Source: DASQPE01 sp964519805
Lineage (GTDB): Bacteria > Gemmatimonadota > Gemmatimonadetes > Gemmatimonadales > GWC2-71-9
DNA length: 64,000 bases
Reading direction: 5' to 3'
Assembly (NCBI GenBank): GCA_964519805.1
Contig: CAZFKN010000002.1
Span: 6,566-70,565, forward strand
Positions 36,893 through 44,422 of the stretch are shown piece by piece. Under the pieces are notes generated by a model. It was given only the letters and a program-made list of their open reading frames with translations. It searched no databases and was not told where the DNA came from. The first letter of the stretch is position 1. The number at the start of each line of letters is the position of its first letter. Position numbers and translations under genes: made by a program.

Positions 36893-37824
36893 GCGCCGCC
36901 GCTCCGCGAGGCGAAGGCCGCATGCAGATTGCGCCGCATCCCCTCCAGCCCGGGGCGTGAGAACGGCGTCTGGCCGAAGCGCGCCGCGAACTCGGCTTCG
37001 CCCATCTCATCGAAGAAGTCCGGACCGGCACCGTGGAGCAGTCCCCTCGGGTCGAAGTCGGAGGTCGTCGCTTCGGAGGCGAACCGTACATTCCACGGGC
37101 AGACGTCGTTGCAGATGTCGCAACCGAACGCCCAGCCGTCGAGCTTCGGAACGATTGCTTCCGGAATCGGCCCACGGTGCTCGATGGTGAGATATGCGAT
37201 GCACCGCGTAGCGTCGAGCACGCGCGGCTCACGGAAGGCTTCCGTGGGGCACGCGTCCAGGCACCGGGTGCAACTCCCGCAACGGTCCGTCTCGAACGGG
37301 GAATCAATGGACAGCGCGAGATCGGTGAAGATGCATCCGATGAAACAGAAGGAGCCGCCCTCGGGCTGGATCAGCATCGTATTCTTGCCGATCCATCCGA
37401 GCCCCGCACGGTGCGCAAGCTCCCGCTCGGGCACCGGGCCGGTATCGGTGTAGGTCCGCGCGACACTCGCGCCATTCTGGCGGAGGAAATCTGCCAGCCT
37501 CTCGAGGCGCCGGAGCGTCGAGCGGTGATAGTCCTCGCCGCGGGCATACTTCGCGACCCGAGGTGGTTCCAAGTCCGCAGGCGAGTCTGCCGAGAAATAG
37601 TTGTCGAGTACTACTACCACTCTCGTCGCCTCCGTGTCGACGCGACTCGGCTCCTTCCGCTTCTTGGCTTGCCGGTGGAGGTAGCGCATGGTGCCCGCGT
37701 ACCCGTTCGCGAGCCACCGATCGAAGTCCGCCGCATGCTGGCTGGGGCGCAGGTCGGTGATCCCAGCCGCGACGAAACCGAGTCGAGCGGCCTCGAGCTT
37801 CAGATCCTGGGAGGTGAGGGACAT
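36889..37824 (-). CDS. queG: epoxyqueuosine reductase QueG
   Basis: 311 aa. Last step of queuosine synthesis in tRNA, needs cobalamin and two [4Fe-4S] clusters. The catalytic Asp lies in YTDTGPVPER; cluster ligands are CGSCTRCLDACP (first 4Fe-4S) and CDICNDVCPWN (second), with CIAYLTIEHRGPIP between. Slightly shorter than the ~350-380 aa of common QueG because the C-terminal HEAT-like repeat is absent, which is known in some members. No other que gene adjoins. Confidence 0.93.
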   Translation of the reverse strand: MSLTSQDLKLEAARLGFVAAGITDLRPSQHAADFDRWLANGYAGTMRYLHRQAKKRKEPSRVDTEATRVVVVLDNYFSADSPADLEPPRVAKYARGEDYHRSTLRRLERLADFLRQNGASVARTYTDTGPVPERELAHRAGLGWIGKNTMLIQPEGGSFCFIGCIFTDLALSIDSPFETDRCGSCTRCLDACPTEAFREPRVLDATRCIAYLTIEHRGPIPEAIVPKLDGWAFGCDICNDVCPWNVRFASEATTSDFDPRGLLHGAGPDFFDEMGEAEFAARFGQTPFSRPGLEGMRRNLHAAFASRSGGA

Positions 37825-37846
37825 CCGGGGCGCTTTGCTGGGGCGG

Positions 37847-39151
37847 TCAGGTCGGAACGCGGTCCCGCGCGCCTTCGGGCGCCGCAGCGGGGTGCCAAGC
37901 CTCGGTGATCAGCCGGGCACCGCGTTGATAGGTCAGGTAAGCCCACGCCCATTCGATCAGCACGAACACGCGGTTCCGGAACCCGATCAGGAAGAAGATG
38001 TGGATGAAGATCCACAGGAGCCACGCGACGAATCCGCCGAAATGAAGTCGGCCGATGTCAGCGACAGCCTGGGCTCGTCCGATGACCGCGAGCTGTCCTT
38101 TGTCCCAGTATCTGAAGGGCTGCCGGGATCGACCGCCGAGATCGGCCCGGATGGCCCGTGCGGCGTACCGCCCCATCTGAATAGCCACCGGGCAGATGCC
38201 GGGCAGCGTGCGATCGGCCTCGGCGAACGCCGCGGCGTCGCCCAGGACGAAGACTTCCGGGTGCTCAGGGATGGTGCAGTCAGGCCGCACCGGGACCCGC
38301 CCCTGACGGTCGAGCGGCACACCAAGAGTCTTCAGCAGCGGACTCGCGACGTTGCCCGCGGCCCAGATCACGGTGTTGGTGGGGATAGTCCAGCCGGCGG
38401 CGCGAACGGCGCCCGGTCGGACGTCCGTCACGAAGGTGTCCGTGCGGACGTCCACGCCGAGCTTCCGCAGCTCGCGCTTCGCTTCGGCACTGAGGGTCTC
38501 CGGGTACGACGGGAGAATCCGCGGCCCCCCCTCGAGCAGCAGCACGGTGGCGTCGCGCGGGTCGATGTGCCGGAAATCGCGGCGCAGGGCGAAGCTGCGG
38601 ATCTCGGCCACGGCTCCCGCCATCTCGACCCCGGTCGCGCCGCCGCCGACGATCACGAAGGTGAGATCGGCGTGCCGCTTTACCGGATCGACCTCGCGCT
38701 CCGCTCGCTCGAACGCCGTGAACACGCGGCGCCGGATCTCGAGCGCATCCTCCAAGCTCTTGAGGCCGGGCGCGAGACGCTCCCATTCGTCGTGCCCGAA
38801 ATAGCTGTGGCGGGCACCGGTGCCCACCAGCAGGTAGTCGTAGGGAAGTCGAGTGCGGTCCGCAAGGTCGACAGCCCGGGCGGCGGTATCGACCCGGGTC
38901 ACCTCAGCCATGACGACATCGACGTTCTTCTGGCGGCGGAAAATGGAGCGAATCGGCGCGGTGATGTCGGCCGGATTGAGACCGGCGGTCGCGACCTGGT
39001 ACAACATCGGCTGGAAGAGGTGATAGTTCTTCCGGTCGACCAGCGTCACCCGGACGCGAGCGCCCCTGAGGGCACGGGCCGCGTAGATTCCCGCGAACCC
39101 GCCGCCGGCGATGACGACGTGCGGTATCGGCCGTTCGCTCGAGGCCCTCAC
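37847..39151 (-). CDS. ndh: type II NADH dehydrogenase (NDH-2)
   Basis: 434 aa from a GTG that overlaps the 86-aa gene stop (GTGA); the ORF that runs farther upstream lies in the 86-aa gene and is rejected. Two Rossmann motifs: VIAGGGFAGIYAARAL (FAD) and VIVGGGATGVEMAGAVAEI (NADH). FQPMLYQVATAGLNPADI is a quinone-pathway segment. The C-terminus (WLLWIFIHIFFLIGFRNRV) anchors it to the membrane. Passes electrons from NADH to quinone without pumping. Confidence 0.93.
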   Translation of the reverse strand: MRASSERPIPHVVIAGGGFAGIYAARALRGARVRVTLVDRKNYHLFQPMLYQVATAGLNPADITAPIRSIFRRQKNVDVVMAEVTRVDTAARAVDLADRTRLPYDYLLVGTGARHSYFGHDEWERLAPGLKSLEDALEIRRRVFTAFERAEREVDPVKRHADLTFVIVGGGATGVEMAGAVAEIRSFALRRDFRHIDPRDATVLLLEGGPRILPSYPETLSAEAKRELRKLGVDVRTDTFVTDVRPGAVRAAGWTIPTNTVIWAAGNVASPLLKTLGVPLDRQGRVPVRPDCTIPEHPEVFVLGDAAAFAEADRTLPGICPVAIQMGRYAARAIRADLGGRSRQPFRYWDKGQLAVIGRAQAVADIGRLHFGGFVAWLLWIFIHIFFLIGFRNRVFVLIEWAWAYLTYQRGARLITEAWHPAAAPEGARDRVPT

Positions 39152-39408
39152 AGACCCATGGTCTCCCGCCGCCACCGCGCGAACCGGACCACGTCGTCCA
39201 CCGGCGGCACGGCGTTCTCGTCGGCGTAGGCGGTGTACATCCGCCAGCGGAGGTACTCGCGGTCGGGGAGCGGCAGGAAGGGAGACCGCCGCCACCAGTC
39301 CCGCCGCCGAAATGCCCACGCAGCCCCGACCAGATCACGGGCGAGCCGCGGGTTGATCAGGGCCCGTGCGGTGAGGCGCGCTGTGAGCGAGAACCAGGTG
39401 GCGGCCAT
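39148..39408 (-). CDS. small conserved protein upstream of NDH-2
   Basis: 86 aa. Central motif PFLPLPDREYLRWRMYTAYAD followed by VRFARWRRETMG (read as PLPDREYLRWRMYTAYAD). This short motif pattern is familiar in uncharacterised small proteins of actinobacteria and related groups, but I cannot name a function. Basic, cytoplasmic, no membrane segment. Translationally coupled to ndh; first gene of the seven-gene operon. Confidence 0.7.
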   Translation of the reverse strand: MAATWFSLTARLTARALINPRLARDLVGAAWAFRRRDWWRRSPFLPLPDREYLRWRMYTAYADENAVPPVDDVVRFARWRRETMGL

Positions 39409-39414
39409 CGCGAT

Positions 39415-39420
39415 AAGATA
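39415..39420 (-). promoter_or_regulatory. candidate -10 (TATCTT on minus strand), leaderless
   Basis: On the minus strand TATCTT ends 6 nt before the ATG at 39408. No ribosome site. Shares the 43-nt gap with the divergent promoter at 39437-39442. Confidence 0.45.
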
Positions 39421-39436
39421 ATTGCGGTGGCTGGGG

Positions 39437-39442
39437 TATATT
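39437..39442 (+). promoter_or_regulatory. candidate -10 (TATATT), near-leaderless
   Basis: TATATT ends 9 nt before the ATG at 39452, no ribosome site. Pairs with the divergent element at 39415-39420. Confidence 0.45.
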
Positions 39443-39451
39443 CCCCGGGCT

Positions 39452-40600
39452 ATGGCCGCCGCATCGGTTTCGGCGCCGCCCGCGCGGCAATTCCGGGACG
39501 AGTTCCCGATCTTCCGCCATGCGATCTATCTGAACAGCTGCTCGCTCGGTCCGCTGTCCCGGCGCTCACGCATTCGGGTTGCGGAGTATCTCGACCTGTG
39601 GGAGCGGCGCGGTGCGGCGGCTTGGTACGATGTCTGGTGGGCGGCGCTGGGCGAGTTGCGCGAGCGCTACGGCCGGGTCGTCGGGGCCGACGCCGCGAAT
39701 ATCGCCCTGCACCCGAACATCTCCGGCGCGCTCTCGGCCGTCGCCGAAGCGTTGGACTACCGAACCCGACCCAAGGTCGTGGTAACCGGGCTCGACTTCC
39801 CGACCATTGCCTATCAGTGGCTGGCCAAGGCGGGTGAGGGCGTCGAGGTCCAGCTGGTGGAGAGCGCGGACGGCGTCCAGGTGCCGTTGGAGCAGATCGA
39901 GCGCGCGGTGGACAGCCGCACCGCGCTGGTGGCAACCAGCCACGTGTTCTTCACCTCCGGCGCGATACAGGACGTCGCCGCACTCGCCGGCATCGCCCAT
40001 CGGAAGGGTGCCCTGCTGCTGGTGGACGGGTACCAGGCCACGGGCCAGCTTCCGGTGGACGTGCGACGGCTGGACGTCGACTTCTACTGCGCCGGCGGGC
40101 TCAAGTGGCTGCTTGGCGGATCCGGAATCGCGTTTCTGTACGTGCGACCAGAACTCGTGACCGGGCTCGCGCCCCGGGCCACCGGTTGGTTCGCCCATCG
40201 GGAGCAGTTCCTATTCGACCCGCGGAGACTCGTTCCTCACGACGATGCCCGTCGATTCGAGGCGGGAACCCCGGCGATGGCGTCGGTCTATGCGCAGTTA
40301 GGCGGCCTCGACGTACTCGAGCAGGTCGGAATCGAGGCGATTCGGCGCGCCACGATGGCACTCGCGGAGGACCTGATCGAGCGGGCTCGGGAAGCCGGGC
40401 TCGCGTGCAAGGTCGCGGCGACAAAGGAGGCTCGGTCGGGGATCGTGATGCTGTCGAGTGCGGATCCCCCCGGGGACGTGCGCCGGCTCGGCGACGCCGG
40501 CATCATCGTCGATGCCCGACCGGGCCACATTCGCGTCTCACCCTATTTCTACAATGTGCCGGATGATCATCTCGCGCTGGTGGAGCTTCTGAAGTCGTGA
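39452..40600 (+). CDS. class V aminotransferase-fold PLP enzyme
   Basis: 382 aa from the ATG at 39452. Kynureninase/cysteine-desulfurase-like fold: FRDEFPIFRHAIYLNSCSLGPL at the start, VDGYQATGQLPVDVRRLDVDFY (cofactor Asp) and the PLP lysine in CAGGLKWLLGGSG. No short desulfurase Cys loop (HHC) is seen, so it is not a desulfurase. GTGA overlap with the LOG gene. May act on an aromatic or amino-acid-like intermediate of the local pathway. Confidence 0.85.
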   Translation: MAAASVSAPPARQFRDEFPIFRHAIYLNSCSLGPLSRRSRIRVAEYLDLWERRGAAAWYDVWWAALGELRERYGRVVGADAANIALHPNISGALSAVAEALDYRTRPKVVVTGLDFPTIAYQWLAKAGEGVEVQLVESADGVQVPLEQIERAVDSRTALVATSHVFFTSGAIQDVAALAGIAHRKGALLLVDGYQATGQLPVDVRRLDVDFYCAGGLKWLLGGSGIAFLYVRPELVTGLAPRATGWFAHREQFLFDPRRLVPHDDARRFEAGTPAMASVYAQLGGLDVLEQVGIEAIRRATMALAEDLIERAREAGLACKVAATKEARSGIVMLSSADPPGDVRRLGDAGIIVDARPGHIRVSPYFYNVPDDHLALVELLKS

Positions 40601-41361
40601 CCGAAACGTCGCCCCGCGGCCCGCATCGTCCCGGCGAAGCGAAGCCCCTCACTGAAGACGAGGTTCTCCTCGAGAGCCCGTCGCCCCGGGAAGTCGAGCT
40701 GCACAAGGCATCCGACTCCTGGCGGGCGCTCCGCATCCTGGGCGAATTCGTTTGGGGGTTCGAGAACCTCGCCGACGTGAGCGGCGGCGTCTCGATCTTC
40801 GGCTCGGCGCGCACTCGGCCGGAGGATCCCGACTATCAGGCCGCCACGGAAACGGCGCGACTCCTCTCGAAGGCGGGCATCCCTGTCATCACCGGCGGCG
40901 GTCCCGGCATCATGGAGGCGGCGAACCGCGGCGCGTACGAAGCAGGCGGCCTCTCGATCGGTTGCAATATCGAGCTCCCGTTCGAGCAGGGGACGAATGC
41001 GTACGTCACGCGGAGCCTGATGTTCAAGTTCTTCTTCGTCCGGAAGATGATGTTCGTGAAGTACGCCAGCGCGTTCATCGTGTTCCCCGGCGGCTATGGG
41101 ACGCTGGACGAGTTGTTCGAGGCCCTGACACTGATCCAGACGGGCAAGGTGAAGCATTTCCCGGTCATTCTCTTTGGTCGGCGCTATTGGAGCGGCATGG
41201 TGGACTGGCTTCGGGAGACGGTGGCGGCCGAGCGCAAGGTCAACGTGGAGGATCTCGAGCTCTTCCGTGTGACGGATGACCCCGCCGAAGCCGTGCAGCT
41301 CGTTATCGCCGCGCGCAACGGGCAGCCGGCGAGGAAGAGGAAGGAGAAGCCCAGGTCATGA
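40597..41361 (+). CDS. LOG family (TIGR00730-like) phosphoribohydrolase
   Basis: 254 aa, GTG start. Motifs GGGPGIMEAANRGA and FPGGYGTLDELFE (the PGGxGTxxE signature) identify LOG/lysine-decarboxylase-like proteins. Characterised members release the free base from nucleoside 5'-monophosphates, e.g. in cytokinin activation. The N-terminal ~50 residues form a helical extension (LTEDEVLLESPSPREVELHK). Overlaps the DHS-like gene by 4 nt. Confidence 0.9.
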   Translation: MTETSPRGPHRPGEAKPLTEDEVLLESPSPREVELHKASDSWRALRILGEFVWGFENLADVSGGVSIFGSARTRPEDPDYQAATETARLLSKAGIPVITGGGPGIMEAANRGAYEAGGLSIGCNIELPFEQGTNAYVTRSLMFKFFFVRKMMFVKYASAFIVFPGGYGTLDELFEALTLIQTGKVKHFPVILFGRRYWSGMVDWLRETVAAERKVNVEDLELFRVTDDPAEAVQLVIAARNGQPARKRKEKPRS

Positions 41362-42527
41362 CACGCCCGTCGGCGGCATACCTGCGTGGTCAGCGGATCG
41401 ATCCCCAAGCGACGACCGGGCGGGAAACGGCCGCCGACCTGATCGACAACGCGTTTCTCGCCTACAATGCCGGGCGCCTTCGTGAGGGGTGCGCGCTCTT
41501 CTCCCAGCGGATGCTCGCGTCGGACGTTACCGTCGGCATGAGCCTGACCGGCGCGATGACGCCGGCCGGCCTCGGGATGAGCTGCCTCATCCCGCTGATG
41601 GAAGTCGGGTTCGTCGACTGGGTGATCTCAACCGGTGCGAATCTCTATCACGACGCGCACTTCGGGCTCGGCCTGGCCATGCATCGCGGGACACCGCACG
41701 CGGATGACGTGGAGCTGCGCGACAAGGGCGTGGTCCGGATCTACGACATCTTCTTCGACTACTCGGTGCTCTTGTCCACGGACGCATTCGTCCGCGAGGT
41801 CTCGGCCCGGGCAGAGTTCCAGCGACCCATGAGCAGCGCAGAGTACCATTGGCTCCTGGGGAAGTACCTGCTGGAGCGCGAGCGGGCCCTCGGCCTGACC
41901 CGCCGCTCGGTACTGGCCGCAGCCTACCAGCTCGACGTACCGGTCTACACCAGCTCGCCGGGGGACAGCTCGATCGGGATGAACGTGGCCGAGCAGGCGC
42001 TGGCGGGGAGCAAACTCCGGTTCGACGTCAGCGCCGACGTGAATGAAACTGCGGCGATCGTTCTGGAGGCGAAGCGGTCGGCGGGGAAGAGCGCCTGTCT
42101 CATCATGGGCGGCGGCAGTCCCAAGAACTTCATGCTCCAAACCGAACCCCAGATCCAGGAGGTGCTCGGCATCGACGAGCGCGGGCACGACTACTTCCTC
42201 CAGATGACCGATGCGCGTCCGGACACCGGCGGACTCTCCGGCGCTACGCCGGCGGAGGCGGTGAGTTGGGGCAAGATCGACCCGGACCAGCTGCCCGGAA
42301 CGGTGGTGGTCTACTGTGACAACTCGATTGCCCTACCGCTACTCACGGCCTACGCACTGGCGCGGCACGAGCCCCGCCCGCTCAAGCGTCTGTACGGCAA
42401 GCGCGAGGCGATGCTGCGCCGGCTGATCGACGAGTATCACGCGGCACTCGCGTCCCGGGACCGTCGAGCCGAGGCGTCGCTCGCTGAGACACAACCGGCC
42501 GGAGGGGCCAAAGCGGTCGGTCGGTGA
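41358..42527 (+). CDS. deoxyhypusine synthase-like protein
   Basis: 389 aa. NAD-dependent DHS fold: STGANLYHDAHFGLGL, SSPGDSSIGMN, then GGGSPKNFMLQTEPQI with a Lys at ~256 at the catalytic Lys position of deoxyhypusine synthase, and the closing PAEAVSWGKIDPD. Bacteria lack eIF5A, so the product should be a polyamine-type molecule; bacterial DHS-like proteins have been linked to homospermidine-like synthesis (SpeY). The spermidine-binding residues cannot be judged without alignment. Sits between LOG and MFS genes with 4-nt overlaps. Confidence 0.9.
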   Translation: MTRPSAAYLRGQRIDPQATTGRETAADLIDNAFLAYNAGRLREGCALFSQRMLASDVTVGMSLTGAMTPAGLGMSCLIPLMEVGFVDWVISTGANLYHDAHFGLGLAMHRGTPHADDVELRDKGVVRIYDIFFDYSVLLSTDAFVREVSARAEFQRPMSSAEYHWLLGKYLLERERALGLTRRSVLAAAYQLDVPVYTSSPGDSSIGMNVAEQALAGSKLRFDVSADVNETAAIVLEAKRSAGKSACLIMGGGSPKNFMLQTEPQIQEVLGIDERGHDYFLQMTDARPDTGGLSGATPAEAVSWGKIDPDQLPGTVVVYCDNSIALPLLTAYALARHEPRPLKRLYGKREAMLRRLIDEYHAALASRDRRAEASLAETQPAGGAKAVGR

Positions 42528-44032
42528 CGGGAAAGACCGGTGCGGCCCCGCCGGGGCCGAGCCTCACCACCGCCTACCGGTGGTACGCGCTCGGCCTCCT
42601 CGCCCTCATCAACCTCCTCAACTACCTCGACCGCAACGTCATCTTCGCGCTGTTCGAGCCGATCAAGCGCGACCTGGGGCTGACCGATACCCAGCTCGGT
42701 TGGCTCGGCTCGGCGTACATCCTGGTCTTCTCGGTGGCCGCGCTGCCCTTCGGCGTGATCAGCGATCTCCGCTCCCGGCGGGCGGTGATTGCCGCCGGCG
42801 TGACCGTCTGGAGCGCGTTCACCGCGCTCGGGGCGGCCGTCCGGAACTTCGGGCACCTGTTCATCTGCCGGGCGGCCGTCGGCATCGGAGAGGCAGCGTT
42901 CGGTCCGGCGGCGGCGTCGCTAGTGGCAGACTACTTCCCCGGCAAGGGTCGCGCGGCGGCCATGGGAATCCTGTCGTCGGGGATCGCGCTTGGCGGGGTG
43001 CTTGGTATCGGATTGGGCGGCGTGCTCGAGAAGCACTACGGTTGGCGGGTCGCCTTTCTCGTCGTCGGGATCCCGGGCATGCTCTGCGCCGTAGCCGCGG
43101 CGCGGCTCGTGGACCCGACCCGCCGGCCGTCGACGGTCACGCTCCGCGAGTTCTTCGCCGACCGGGACGGCGCCGTTGCCATGCTCCGCCGGGACTTCCC
43201 GTGCACAATGATCGGTGTGGCCGTCGGTTTCGGCACCGCCATCGCGCTCGGTAGGGTCTACGACTCGAAGCTCGACGTTGCGGTGCTCGGAGCGGCGGTG
43301 GGACTGGGGCTCGCCGGCGACATTCTGCGGTGGGCTCGGCTCATCCGTAGCGGCAAGATCGGCACCACGCCGCTCGGCGGCGAGTTGGGGGGCGCCATCG
43401 ACGACATCGTCGGCGCGGTGAAGCGGGTGCTCGCCACGCCCACCCTGGTGTACGTCTTCGTGGCGGGCGCCATGATTTCATTCGGCATGAACGGGATCGT
43501 AGGCTGGGGACCGACCTTCATTGCCCGAGAGCTGGGTTTGACCTCGTCCCAGGCCGCGACGCTGCTCGGCAAGTGGGGCCTGCTCGCCGGGACGGCCGGC
43601 ACGTTGTTCGGTGGGGGCCTCGCGGACTGGCTGCGGCGCTACACCGACCAGGCCCGGGTCATCACCGTGGCACTCGGCCTCCTGATCGGCGCGCCGGCCG
43701 CGATCTGGCTGCTCACGGTCCGGGACCAGACCATCTTCATTCCCGTGTTCTTCGGCGCGTTCTTCTTCCTCTCGTGGTACAACGGTCCGCTGACCGCGGT
43801 GATCTTCGACGTCGTGCCGGCGCGGGTGGGCGCTACGGTCGCAGGTGCCTACCTGCTGTTCATCCATCTGGCCGGTGACGCCATCGCATTCCCGCTGGTA
43901 GGGGCGCTCTCGGATCGCTTCGGGATCGACCGCGCGGTGTTCGTGCTCCCCTCGATGGCCCTGCTCGGCGGACTCGTGGTGCTCGGCGCGATCCGGACGG
44001 TCGGCGCGGACATGAGGCGGGTGACGCAGTAG
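42524..44032 (+). CDS. MFS transporter (spinster/sugar-phosphate-antiporter-like)
   Basis: 502 aa, 12 TM helices, GTG start. MFS signature FGVISDLRSRRAVI (loop 2-3 motif, GxxxDRxxRR-like) and NYLDRNVIFALFEPIKRDLGLTDTQLGWLGSAYI at the start, as in Spns-like members. A central extra loop region (~residues 210-290) is present. Probably exports or imports the product or substrate of the upstream genes. Last gene of the four-gene operon. Confidence 0.88.
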   Translation: MTGKTGAAPPGPSLTTAYRWYALGLLALINLLNYLDRNVIFALFEPIKRDLGLTDTQLGWLGSAYILVFSVAALPFGVISDLRSRRAVIAAGVTVWSAFTALGAAVRNFGHLFICRAAVGIGEAAFGPAAASLVADYFPGKGRAAAMGILSSGIALGGVLGIGLGGVLEKHYGWRVAFLVVGIPGMLCAVAAARLVDPTRRPSTVTLREFFADRDGAVAMLRRDFPCTMIGVAVGFGTAIALGRVYDSKLDVAVLGAAVGLGLAGDILRWARLIRSGKIGTTPLGGELGGAIDDIVGAVKRVLATPTLVYVFVAGAMISFGMNGIVGWGPTFIARELGLTSSQAATLLGKWGLLAGTAGTLFGGGLADWLRRYTDQARVITVALGLLIGAPAAIWLLTVRDQTIFIPVFFGAFFFLSWYNGPLTAVIFDVVPARVGATVAGAYLLFIHLAGDAIAFPLVGALSDRFGIDRAVFVLPSMALLGGLVVLGAIRTVGADMRRVTQ

Positions 44033-44068
44033 CCTCAGTCCTCCCGCCAGGGGTCCGGCGGTGATCCG

Positions 44069-44422
44069 CTAACGCGCCGCCCGGTAGACCAGGTCGAGCA
44101 GCTCGGCGTACATCGCCTCGGTGCGCTCCGGATCACCCGAGCGGATCGCGCTGGTCGCGCAGTGACGCAGGTGGTTGTCCAGCAGCGTGCGGCCCGCACT
44201 CCGGAGGGCTTCCTGTACCGACGACACCTGCACCAGCACGTCGGCGCAGTAGCGCTCCTCTTCCACCATCTTCTGCAGGCCCCGCACCTGCCCCTCGATT
44301 CGGCGAAGCCGCGTGAGCAGCGCCTGTTTCGTCTCGGGCGCGAGGGCGACCGCATGGACCCCGTCTCCCGGGCGGAGGCACGGGCACGAGGCCGCTTCCG
44401 CGGCCATCGGTTCTCCGGTCAT
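44069..44422 (-). CDS. csoR: CsoR-family copper-sensing repressor
   Basis: 117 aa, ATGA overlap with copA. Copper ligands Cys59, His84 and Cys88 have the exact C-x24-H-x3-C spacing of CsoR (EERYCADVLVQ and LDNHLRHCATS). The N-terminal ~25 residues add an extra SCPCLRPGD, not part of the usual fold. Cu(I) binding releases it from DNA. Third gene of copZ-copA-csoR, so self-limiting regulation is likely. Confidence 0.93.
   Translation of the reverse strand: MTGEPMAAEAASCPCLRPGDGVHAVALAPETKQALLTRLRRIEGQVRGLQKMVEEERYCADVLVQVSSVQEALRSAGRTLLDNHLRHCATSAIRSGDPERTEAMYAELLDLVYRAAR

Noticed and set aside
37688..39229. 513-codon plus-strand open frame
   Set aside because: Antisense to NDH-2, whose two Rossmann motifs are intact.
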